A stretch of DNA of 24,687 bases, taken from positions 1 through 24,687 of the forward strand of contig JAEWMH010000022.1 in NCBI GenBank assembly GCA_023393235.1. The letters are read 5' to 3'. This DNA is from Bacillota bacterium (GTDB lineage: Bacteria; Bacillota; Bacilli; Paenibacillales; NBRC-103111). This document shows, piece by piece, positions 1-7,433 of this stretch. Position numbers and translations under genes: made by a program. Within the stretch, counting starts at the first letter, position 1; the number at the start of each line of letters is the position of its first letter. The notes beneath the pieces were generated by a model. It saw only the letters and a list, made by a program, of their open reading frames with translations. It did not search any database and was not told the DNA's origin.

Positions 1-1535
1 AGGTGGCCCTGGCCCCAGGGCAGGTGGAGGATGCTCCACTCCACCGCCAGCACCGCCAGGGCCATGACGCACGCTGCGGCCACGGGCCCGCGCAGCGTGC
101 GGAGCGGCGCCAGGATCTCCGGCGCCGTGCTCTTGAGCGTCCGCAGGTTCAGCGCGGACGCCAGGCCATAGGCGAGGACGGCGCTGGCCGCGGCGCCCCC
201 GATGCCCCAGGCGGGCACCAGGAGCAGGTTGCCCGCTGTTTTGGCCGCTGCAGCCAGGAACAAGCTGCGGGCCGGTACCCGCACCGCGCCCAGACCCTGC
301 AGCACACAGCCGCTGACAATGTGCAGCGTGGCGAACAGCGCGGTGAAGGACACCAGCGCCATGGCGGGCCAGCCCTCCGGCGACGCGAAGAGCATCACGT
401 TCACGGGCAGTGCCGTCGCCGCCAGGCCGAAGGCCGCGGCCAGCCCGGCCAGCCAGGTGAACCGCAGCACCGGCCTAACCCGGGCGGCTAACAGCCGCGG
501 GTCCCGGGTGGCCTTGGCCTGGGCCACCGCCGGCACCAGGGCGGCCGCCATGGAGGTGGCCACCATGGTCACCAGCTGCACCAGCGGCAGCCCGTGGTTG
601 TACACGCCGAACAGGCGGCTGGCCTCGGAGGCACTCTCCCCTGCGGCCATCAGCTGCCGGGGAATGGTGAACGTATCCACCAGAGTCAGCACCGGCATGG
701 CCAGTGAACCCAAACATACCGGTACTGCGTAAGCGGCAAACCGCCGCAGAAAAACACCTGCGGGTTCCCTGTCCGCAGCGGGACTTGGAGCGTGTGTTTG
801 TCCGCTACCGCTCTCCGCAGCAGTCCCGTCTGCCCCGCCAGTGCTTGTCTTTCCCCGTTTGACCCAAAACCACCATGCCGCCATCAACCCCGCTGCCGCT
901 CCGGCCGCAGAGCCGAATACTGCACCGGCGGCAATCCGGTCCGCTGACTCCTGGCGTCCCGTCAGCCAAAACAATAGCAGCAGCATAACGGCTACCCGTA
1001 TAACCTGCTCAATCACCTGTGTCACCGCTGTAGGCACCATGTCCTGCAGCCCCTGGAAATATCCCCGTACCGCAGCCATAAGCGGCGCTGCCAGCAGGGC
1101 AAAGGATACGCTCCGGATACCCGTTGCCGCAGCTTCGACGCCCATCAGCGCGGCTATCCCGCCAGCCGACGAATACAGCACAGCAAAACCCGCCGTACCG
1201 GTCAGCGCCAGAATCCAGGACGCCCGACGGAAGATTAACCGGGCCTCGGCCATATTTCCGCGCCCGGCCGCCTCCGCCACAAAGCGGGAGACGGCGATGG
1301 GGAAACCCGCCGAGGCCAGCGTCAGAATAAACAAATACAACGGATAAACCGCGTTATAAATGCCAAAAACTTCATCGCCTGCGATATTTTGCAGCGGAAT
1401 TTTCTGAAGCGTCCCCAAAAACTTGGAGATCACCGTGGCCACCCCGAGAATGGCCGCCCCTTTCAGAAGAGAGCTGCCCGTCCCCGCACCGGGCTTTTCC
1501 TTCCGTCCGTCCTTCCGCTTTCCTGTGTTATCCAT
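1..1535 (-). CDS. yabM: SpoVB/MurJ-like polysaccharide biosynthesis flippase (YabM-type), 3' end beyond window
   Basis: An open frame of about 511 codons runs leftward from ATG at 1535 with no stop before the window edge, so the C-terminus is missing. The product is a polytopic membrane protein of the MOP (MATE-like) superfamily, the group of SpoVB and lipid II or oligosaccharide flippases. A basic N-terminal tail (MDNTGKRKDGRK) is followed by LLKGAAILGVATVISKFLG, typical of the first helix in this family, then many hydrophobic segments. A hydrophilic Gly/Ser/Ala/Pro-rich loop lies near residues 230-260. An AAAAGGA ribosome site lies about 10 nt before the ATG. The position next to spoVT matches yabM of B. 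subtilis. GC content and G/C at third codon positions rise sharply in the part lying below about 700. Family assignment is firm; the transported substrate is inferred. Confidence 0.88.
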   Translation of the reverse strand, partial: MDNTGKRKDGRKEKPGAGTGSSLLKGAAILGVATVISKFLGTLQKIPLQNIAGDEVFGIYNAVYPLYLFILTLASAGFPIAVSRFVAEAAGRGNMAEARLIFRRASWILALTGTAGFAVLYSSAGGIAALMGVEAAATGIRSVSFALLAAPLMAAVRGYFQGLQDMVPTAVTQVIEQVIRVAVMLLLLFWLTGRQESADRIAAGAVFGSAAGAAAGLMAAWWFWVKRGKTSTGGADGTAAESGSGQTHAPSPAADREPAGVFLRRFAAYAVPVCLGSLAMPVLTLVDTFTIPRQLMAAGESASEASRLFGVYNHGLPLVQLVTMVATSMAAALVPAVAQAKATRDPRLLAARVRPVLRFTWLAGLAAAFGLAATALPVNVMLFASPEGWPAMALVSFTALFATLHIVSGCVLQGLGAVRVPARSLFLAAAAKTAGNLLLVPAWGIGGAAASAVLAYGLASALNLRTLKSTAPEILAPLRTLRGPVAAACVMALAVLAVEWSILHLPWGQGH

Positions 1536-1646
1536 GAGTAGGCAGTCCTTTTCGCAGCGGCAATTTCTTCCTCTTCCCTCTCCGCCCCTTTAACTATACA
1601 GAATCCGGCGGTTCCACGCCAGCCCCGCCCTGTCCCGTTCCATGAC

Positions 1647-1686
1647 AAAAAGCTTCCCCACAGGCCCGGGGCCTGTAAAGGAAGCT
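1647..1686 (-). terminator. Intrinsic terminator after spoVT
   Basis: On the minus strand an outer stem AGCTTCC/GGAAGCT encloses an inner stem ACAGGCC/GGCCTGT and is followed by TTTTTG. It lies about 20 bp past the spoVT stop, separating spoVT from the flippase gene. Confidence 0.85.
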
Positions 1687-1708
1687 GGACATGGTTCACC
1701 CATACCGG

Positions 1709-2251
1709 TTATTGCTCCATTTGTTTGGCAAGAAACCCTGCTGCGGTTTCGGCCATCTTGACTTCCATTTGGCCCATCTTCACGCCCTCTTCCTTGCTGA
1801 AGAGAATGACGGCGCCGATGGGATCCCCGCTGGCCACAATAGGAGCCATCGTTACAGAAGTATAGTTTTCCTGCACGTCCTTGCAGATTTCATAGGTGCC
1901 GGGATTGAGCTCTTGCACCGCTTTGCGCTGCTCCATGCAGCTTTCCACCAACGAACCGATCTGCTTCTCCAGATAATCCTTCTTGGAGCCGCCAGAGATA
2001 GCGATAATGTTGTCCCGGTCGGAGATCATGGTGATGTGGCTGGTGCTTTCGTAGAGGGATTCGGCATATTCCTTGGCGAAGTCGCCAAGCTCGCCGATGG
2101 GCGAATACTTCTTCAGAATCACTTCTCCGTCGCGGTCCACGAATATCTCGAGGGGATCTCCCTCACGGATTCTTAAGGTTCTGCGGATTTCCTTCGGAAT
2201 AACAACTCTTCCCAAATCATCAATGCGGCGTACGATCCCAGTTGCTTTCAT
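1709..2251 (-). CDS. spoVT: Stage V sporulation protein T, AbrB-family regulator
   Basis: A 180-residue forespore transcription factor that adjusts late sigma-G-dependent gene expression. Residues 1-50 (MKATGIVRRIDDLGRVVIPK onward) form an AbrB/SpoVT swapped-hairpin DNA-binding domain. Residues about 55-178 look like the GAF-type sensory domain of SpoVT. B. subtilis SpoVT is of nearly the same length (178). ATG at 2251 is preceded by GTGAGG at about 10 nt. The gene is monocistronic here: it has its own sigma-G-type promoter and terminator and is transcribed away from the SLH protein gene. Confidence 0.97.
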   Translation of the reverse strand: MKATGIVRRIDDLGRVVIPKEIRRTLRIREGDPLEIFVDRDGEVILKKYSPIGELGDFAKEYAESLYESTSHITMISDRDNIIAISGGSKKDYLEKQIGSLVESCMEQRKAVQELNPGTYEICKDVQENYTSVTMAPIVASGDPIGAVILFSKEEGVKMGQMEVKMAETAAGFLAKQMEQ

Positions 2252-2598
2252 GCTCTTGATGCCTCACTTTCCGCGAAAAGTAGTTGATCTCCTGGTGCTT
2301 TATCACTGTGGATGGGAGCTCGAGGACTGTCCATAGTATTCATCTGTTGCCAGTGTCTTATGCAAGTTCCTGTATGCTGCTTGCGGGAAGGCGCTGATGG
2401 GGCGTTGGGTTCCTCTCCCGGTGCTTACATTATGTCCTAAACTCTCCTTCGTCATCCGGTCCGGGGGATGTCTTGGTAAAGACTGTTTGCTTTTTTTACT
2501 TTCGACAAAAACCGTCATCTTTCTTTATCCAGGAGGGTTATAATGTTCTCATAACTTGGAATCGAAGTAAGTCAAATCCAAAAAAGGAGGACAGTAGC
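2252..2598. other. Divergent intergenic region between spoVT and the SLH gene
   Basis: This gap of about 350 bp holds the spoVT promoter on the minus strand. For the plus-strand SLH gene only a TATAAT at 2539-2544 is seen, without a convincing -35 box, so its promoter remains unassigned. The frame upstream of 2599 stays open to a TTG at 2473 but shows no protein-like features. I see no other gene here. Confidence 0.5.
2334..2363 (-). promoter_or_regulatory. Candidate sigma-G promoter of spoVT
   Basis: On the minus strand GCATA (2359-2363) and AATACTA (2334-2340) are separated by 18 bp. The sigma-G consensus is roughly GNATR, 18 bp, CATNNTA, so the -35 is a full match and the -10 differs at its first base. 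spoVT is sigma-G-dependent in B. subtilis. The predicted transcript would have a leader of about 75 nt. Confidence 0.65.
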
Positions 2599-5500
2599 AT
2601 GCAGCATCACTACCCTACGCCCCCGCTTTCAACCCTTAAACGGCTGACCGCCAAGGTTACCCTGGCAGCCGCCTTGCTGTCATCGGCCTTTAGCGGCATT
2701 GCCGCCGCGGAGGACAAGCCGGTCTCCCCCCCAGCAGCCGGATCCACCGCGCCCTACTTTACCGACATTTCCGGTTCCTACGCTCAAAAGGAAATCATTG
2801 CGCTTGCCCAAGCGGGAATTCTTTCGGGTTATGAACAGGGGCATTTCAGTCCGGAGCGTCCCATTACCCGTGCAGAGCTGGCCAAAATCCTGGTGTTGGC
2901 TACCGGAAGAACGGAGAGCTCTTCTCCAACAGGCTTCACAGACGTGCCACCGGACAGCTGGTACCGGGGCTATGTAGCCGCATTGGCAGAAGCGGGCATT
3001 ACGGAGGGATCTTCCGACTCAGGCTTTTCACCGGACACCTACGTGACCCGGGAAGAGCTGATTGTGTTTTTTACCCGGGCGATGGGTCTGGGTAGTCAGG
3101 CAGCAGTGTTCCCGGCAGACGCCGGGTTTGCCGACTTTGCACAGGTGGCGGATTGGGCCAAACCCAGTGTTGCCCTCGCCTACAAAATCGGCTTCGTTAA
3201 CGGCCTGGAGAACGCAGACGGCTCTCTGCGGTTTGCCCCCCGGGAGAAGGCAGAGCGGCAGGCCTTGGCTATATTGGCCCATTCATGCTGGACCCGTCAA
3301 GCGGATTTTACCGCAAAGGTGAAGGAACTGTCAGGGCTTAATCCCGCACCTTCCTCATCGCCCACCCCGGCACCTACAGGGAAACCGCCTTCCCTCCAAT
3401 ATCCGGGACAGATCTTCCGCGTAATCAAGGCGGCGGCTTATGACCGGACCACCGTTTTGGTGACTCTGGACAAGGCCATTGAGAAAGAAGCCGATGTCAG
3501 AGCTTTCTCCTTCCCCGGCGGGCTTGAGGTGAAACGGACTGCCGTTAAAGCCGGTACCCCCACTGTTGTACTAACCACGGGGCAGCAGAGCCCCGGTGAG
3601 CTCTATCGGCTTTATTATGATGAAGGCAATACGTTCACCGATATTACGGGCTCTGCCGATTACCTGACCGAGATTAACGGGGATAAAACAGGGATATTCA
3701 AGCTTAGCCAACCGGATACGGTATACGGACCCTTAACCGGTACTGCTGTCATTCATGGAGACTTGTACATAGATGCCCCCCGAGTGAAGCTGCGCAAGGT
3801 GAAGGTTACCGGAAAGCTAGTTATTACGGAACAAACGGGCAGCGAGCCGGTTTATCTGGAGGATGTGCAGGTGGAGGGGGAAACCCTTGTGCTGGGAAGC
3901 GGAAAAGGCGGTGTTCATCTGACCGGAACCCTGCTGCATTCGCTAACCGTGAACAATCCCCGGGAGGTTACGGATATTGTGGCGGATCAGGGCACACGGG
4001 TCGTGCAAACCACTCTGGCCTCCTCTGCAGTGGTGAACCAGCTCCGCACACGTGAGCCTGTACCCGTTTTCGACCAGGTGGTGATCCCGCCTGAGGCTCC
4101 TGCCCAAAGCTATGTGTCTTTGCAGGGCAAATTCAACACGGTGGACGTTCATTCTCCAGTGTTTCTGCAAGCTCCGGAGGGAAGCATCGGCAAGCTGAAT
4201 CTTCCGTCTTCCTCCAAATCCGTCGTCCAAACCGACATGGCCCTGCCCATTTTGGAAAAAGCGGTTATGTCCAACGGCAAAGTGGAGCTGCAATTCTCCC
4301 GTAAACCGGGGACGTTATCCATTGGAGATTTTGACATTGAAGCAAAGCTCGGAGAGAAGCCCTTCAGCCTCGACGGCTGGACCTATGAGGCCCAGAGCGG
4401 AACGCTTTTATTCCCTGCGCTGGCTGTTGATTCTATGGAGCTTCTGAAGGTTTCGGTCAAAGCAAAGAATGGCGCCTTCGCCGGCCACCTACATACAATT
4501 TTATCCGGCATCTCCGGCCGTATTTCGAATAAAAGCGGACTGCCTGTTGGTGGAACGAAAATTGTTTTCCGCCCAAAAACTGCGGATGCCAAATCCGGTG
4601 TACCTACCTGGGAAACGGTAACGGACCAAAACGGCCATTATTCCATCCGTTTAAGCCCTGGAACCTATACCGGAGAGATTACGGGTGAGGGCTTCCTTCG
4701 GACTCCGTTGGAGGTTGTGGCCGCTTCCGCCGCATGGACCCCGAATGTTGATGCATTAGCCATTGAAACCCTGAAGGACAATGAATTCCAGATGGTATTA
4801 TCCTGGGGGCTCCAACCCCGTGATTTGGATGCCCACCTTATGGGACCGGATCGGACAGGCAGGGGAAATGATCTGCATGCATGGTACAAAGCCTGGTTTG
4901 GGCGCTATGGTTCTTCCAGCCATATAGAGCTGGACCGCGATGATCCAGATTCTCCGGGAATGGAGACCATTACCGTGCGGAAGCCGGCCAACGGGCATTA
5001 TGTCTTTTATGCGCATCAATATTCCGGGGTGGCCCACTCACCCGGCAGCTCCTTGGCCACGGTTAGGGTATATCAGGGATCGAGTCAGGAGCCGTTGCAT
5101 ACGTATTCCATGCCTTTGACGCCTAGCGGCAAGGAATATTGGGTCGTGTTCCAAATGACGGTCAAAAACGAGGATATTTCCTTCATGGCCATGAATGAGT
5201 TCACCGATTCCGACCCGTGGAACAATGTGGGCAAGCTGGGCAATAACACCGAGATCCGCTCCCGCTTGTATCCCATTAATAATGGAATCCGGTGGATCGA
5301 GAAGATCCCCCAGGGCACCACTGTGGAAGCCTTCAAGCAAACTCTGTCTACAGTGGACCCGGCGGCGCATCTTGAGGTATATGAACAAGACCGGACCACA
5401 GTCCGCACCGGCTTTGTAGAAAAATTCGATATTGTCGTCATCACCGGCGCCAACGGCCTGGCCCGGCGGGAGCTGGAGGTCCGCACAGAGGATGCCCCTC

Positions 5501-5877
5501 CTGCAGGCTCTGCGGTTACACTAACTGCCCTGTACGCGTCAACCGATAATACCGTCACCCACGCTGTGTACAGCCAGCAGAACGGATCACATCCCAACAG
5601 CAGTGTTAACCCCTTTCATATTCCGTCAACCGCTCCTTACCTTCTGGTTCAGTTCAATCAGGAGCTGTCCCCTGATCAGGAGGGGCTGGAGGTATATGTC
5701 AATGACAGCCTGCTTCCCATCGGCTCTGTCCAGGTGCTGCCGGATCGGATATTGGCGTTGAATTTATCACAGGTCTCCTCAGGCCGGGAGGCGGTTATCA
5801 AGATCAATCATCTCAAAATAACCGGCGGGCAACTCAAGGCCAATCCAGTTACTGTATACATTTATAAGGAAAACTGA
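2599..5877 (+). CDS. Secreted S-layer homology (SLH) domain multidomain surface protein
   Basis: A 1092-residue exported protein anchored to the wall through SLH domains. The start is ATG at 2599, with AAAAAGGAGG 8 nt upstream; the frame extends further 5' without features. Residues 1-37 are a signal peptide (positive segment, hydrophobic core, cleavage near GIAAA-ED). SLH repeats lie near 52-104, 112-164 and 175-228. The first two carry wall-polymer-binding motifs ITRAE and VTREE; the third is degenerate (REKAER). A Ser/Pro/Thr linker follows (247-264). Near 637-715 is a carboxypeptidase-regulatory-like beta sandwich (ISGRISNKSG...NGHYSIRL). Near 731-855 is a YfaP/DUF2135-like module (WGLQPRDLDAHLMGP). 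A probable Ig-like segment (WIEKIPQGTTVEAF) and a C-terminal beta-rich domain follow. No catalytic residues were recognised. The gene is inserted between spoVT and mfd, opposite in strand to its neighbours. The specific role is unknown. Confidence 0.93.
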   Translation: MQHHYPTPPLSTLKRLTAKVTLAAALLSSAFSGIAAAEDKPVSPPAAGSTAPYFTDISGSYAQKEIIALAQAGILSGYEQGHFSPERPITRAELAKILVLATGRTESSSPTGFTDVPPDSWYRGYVAALAEAGITEGSSDSGFSPDTYVTREELIVFFTRAMGLGSQAAVFPADAGFADFAQVADWAKPSVALAYKIGFVNGLENADGSLRFAPREKAERQALAILAHSCWTRQADFTAKVKELSGLNPAPSSSPTPAPTGKPPSLQYPGQIFRVIKAAAYDRTTVLVTLDKAIEKEADVRAFSFPGGLEVKRTAVKAGTPTVVLTTGQQSPGELYRLYYDEGNTFTDITGSADYLTEINGDKTGIFKLSQPDTVYGPLTGTAVIHGDLYIDAPRVKLRKVKVTGKLVITEQTGSEPVYLEDVQVEGETLVLGSGKGGVHLTGTLLHSLTVNNPREVTDIVADQGTRVVQTTLASSAVVNQLRTREPVPVFDQVVIPPEAPAQSYVSLQGKFNTVDVHSPVFLQAPEGSIGKLNLPSSSKSVVQTDMALPILEKAVMSNGKVELQFSRKPGTLSIGDFDIEAKLGEKPFSLDGWTYEAQSGTLLFPALAVDSMELLKVSVKAKNGAFAGHLHTILSGISGRISNKSGLPVGGTKIVFRPKTADAKSGVPTWETVTDQNGHYSIRLSPGTYTGEITGEGFLRTPLEVVAASAAWTPNVDALAIETLKDNEFQMVLSWGLQPRDLDAHLMGPDRTGRGNDLHAWYKAWFGRYGSSSHIELDRDDPDSPGMETITVRKPANGHYVFYAHQYSGVAHSPGSSLATVRVYQGSSQEPLHTYSMPLTPSGKEYWVVFQMTVKNEDISFMAMNEFTDSDPWNNVGKLGNNTEIRSRLYPINNGIRWIEKIPQGTTVEAFKQTLSTVDPAAHLEVYEQDRTTVRTGFVEKFDIVVITGANGLARRELEVRTEDAPPAGSAVTLTALYASTDNTVTHAVYSQQNGSHPNSSVNPFHIPSTAPYLLVQFNQELSPDQEGLEVYVNDSLLPIGSVQVLPDRILALNLSQVSSGREAVIKINHLKITGGQLKANPVTVYIYKEN

Positions 5878-5898
5878 TATCTGCTTTCATTACGTAAA

Positions 5899-5925
5899 AA
5901 GGAGGGGGCCAAATGCCCCCTCCTT
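5899..5925. terminator. Bidirectional terminator downstream of the SLH gene
   Basis: A perfect 11-bp stem AAGGAGGGGGC/GCCCCCTCCTT with a 5-nt loop lies 22 bp after the SLH stop. The T-run is better on the minus strand (TTTTTACG) than on the plus strand (CTTGCTG), so it may stop transcription in both directions. Confidence 0.8.
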
Positions 5926-6096
5926 CTTGCTGTGCCCTCTCTTCGCGCTGCATCCCCCAGCATCACGGCGAATTGCCCGCGGGTCAGCGGCTTCAAGCCA
6001 CCCGTTGCTTTTTCATCTGTTTATCCGCTTAGGGCGCTGTAGCGGTTTCTCCGGGTTTCATTTCAAACAAACGCATTCCGGTCTTTTGTTTGTTGC

Positions 6097-6283
6097 TATC
6101 CGGACCGCAGAGCCGTTATTTTGCCAAAATACATGCTTCCGGCGATTTCACGGACCCACGGGACGTTATTTCCCCGATGACCAGCTGAAATCTGCCGTTT
6201 TTCCGCAAATAACGTCCCCTCTGTCCGTTAAAATGAGAAAACACCATTTTCCCACGAATTAGCGGCTCCTCTGTCCGTTAGCC
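6097..6283. repeat. Modular intergenic repeat, element A (two inverted plus two direct units)
   Basis: Four related units of about 25 nt resemble AAATAACG-TCCC-CTCT-GTCCGTTA. Two are inverted (6097-6123 and 6146-6173) and two direct (6207-6233 and 6256-6283), each pair spaced about 49 bp. Between the pairs is TCTGCCGTTT (6191-6200) followed by CCG and AAATAAC. The element lies between the convergent SLH and foldase genes, and the open frames crossing it look spurious. The rest of the gap 5930-6300 shows nothing gene-like. Confidence 0.65.
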
Positions 6284-6304
6284 CTCCCCCACCCCACCTA
6301 AAAA

Positions 6305-6340
6305 CAAAAAAGCGGCACAGAGCTTTCGCTCCATACCGCT
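6305..6340 (-). terminator. Intrinsic terminator of the mfd-foldase unit
   Basis: On the minus strand a 13-bp stem AGCGGTATGGAGC/GCTCTGTGCCGCT, with three G-U pairs, is capped by a GAAA tetraloop and followed by TTTTTTGTTTTT. It lies just past the foldase stop. Confidence 0.9.
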
Positions 6341-6353
6341 GTTGGTTGATGGT

Positions 6354-7433
6354 TTATTTCGCCGCCGGGCTGGCGCTCGCTGCCGGGCTTGCCGCAGGAC
6401 TGGTGCTGGCCGCAGGAGAGGCCGCTGCGCCTGCCGATGCCGCAGGGGAAGCTGCCGCACTTGCACTGGCTGCCGGAAGAGTGATTTTGAATTCCAGCTT
6501 GGGCAAATCGTTGGTGATGAAATCGCCGATCATCTTGTCGGCAATTTCCGTCCGGATGTCTTCCTTCACCGCGTCCACGGATTGCACCTCACGCTTGTCC
6601 ACCCGGAGAATATGGTAACCGAAGGAGCTCTCGAAGGGCTGGCCTACCTGGCCTACCGGCTGGGTGATGGCTGCCTCTTTGAAGGCAGGATCCCATACGG
6701 AAGGATTTTGGTTTTCGTATTTGCCTTCTTTATCCTTGGATCCCGGGTCATCGGAATATTCCTTGGCCAGCGCCGCGAAGTCGCCTCCGCTTGCCAGCTT
6801 GGCTTTGACCTCATTGATCCGGGTCAAGGCTTCCTCCTTGGTGCGCAGCTCCTTGGTGCCGGTGGCGTCGTTGGGGTCCTTCAGCGCAACCAGAATATGG
6901 GCCACTGATGCCAGGTCATACACATGGGGATCTTCCTTCAGCTTGGCATCGTAATTAGACTTGATTTGATCGTCCGTCACCTTGCCGCTGGTATCCTTCA
7001 GCACAGTAGTGCTGAGTGTCACGTATTTCTCCAGGTCCTTCTTGGTCACCTTCAAAGTTTCCAACTGCTTGTCGAAGGCGCCCTTCTCTTGGGAGTTGTA
7101 ATACTCCTCCATTTGCTTGATCTGGTCCTTGGCTTCCTTCTCCGCTTCCTTCTTGGTGTCGTCGGAGGCCTTGCCGGCCATGATCTTCAGGGTTGCCAGC
7201 TGCTTCAGCAGGTACTCCTGCATTTCCGGACTGCCGGCCATATCCCCGTACTGGGAGAAGAAAATACTGTGGAACTGGGTTAGCTCCGTTTGCGTAATTT
7301 CCCCGCCTGTATAGGTAGCGACAACGGTTTTGTCGCCTTCCTTCTTGCCGCAGCCGCTGACAATCAAAGCCGCACCCAACATGACAGCCAAAGCCGCTTT
7401 GGGCAAGCGGGCGTTCTTAAGAATTTGAAACAT
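6354..7433 (-). CDS. Peptidyl-prolyl isomerase (PrsA/SurA-type parvulin) lipoprotein
   Basis: A 359-residue extracytoplasmic folding factor tethered to the outer face of the membrane. The N-terminal signal ends in lipobox VSGC (LIVSGCGKK), giving a lipidated Cys near residue 28. A SurA_N/trigger-type helical segment follows (about 45-165). The parvulin rotamase domain lies near 165-275, with signatures VAHILV, FAALAKEYSDDPGSKDKEG and FGYHILRV. The last 40 or so residues are only Ala, Ser, Pro and a few Gly, Thr and Lys (SPAAS-like repeats), probably a flexible spacer. The start ATG at 7433 lies inside the end of mfd with a 17-nt overlap and an AAAGGGG ribosome site, so translation is probably coupled. 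B. subtilis lacks this gene between mfd and spoVT. Family is firm; client proteins are unknown. Confidence 0.92.
   Translation of the reverse strand: MFQILKNARLPKAALAVMLGAALIVSGCGKKEGDKTVVATYTGGEITQTELTQFHSIFFSQYGDMAGSPEMQEYLLKQLATLKIMAGKASDDTKKEAEKEAKDQIKQMEEYYNSQEKGAFDKQLETLKVTKKDLEKYVTLSTTVLKDTSGKVTDDQIKSNYDAKLKEDPHVYDLASVAHILVALKDPNDATGTKELRTKEEALTRINEVKAKLASGGDFAALAKEYSDDPGSKDKEGKYENQNPSVWDPAFKEAAITQPVGQVGQPFESSFGYHILRVDKREVQSVDAVKEDIRTEIADKMIGDFITNDLPKLEFKITLPAASASAAASPAASAGAAASPAASTSPAASPAASASPAAK

Noticed and set aside
5927..6262. 111-codon plus-strand open frame
   Set aside because: It runs through repeat element A and has no convincing start; coding is probably fortuitous.
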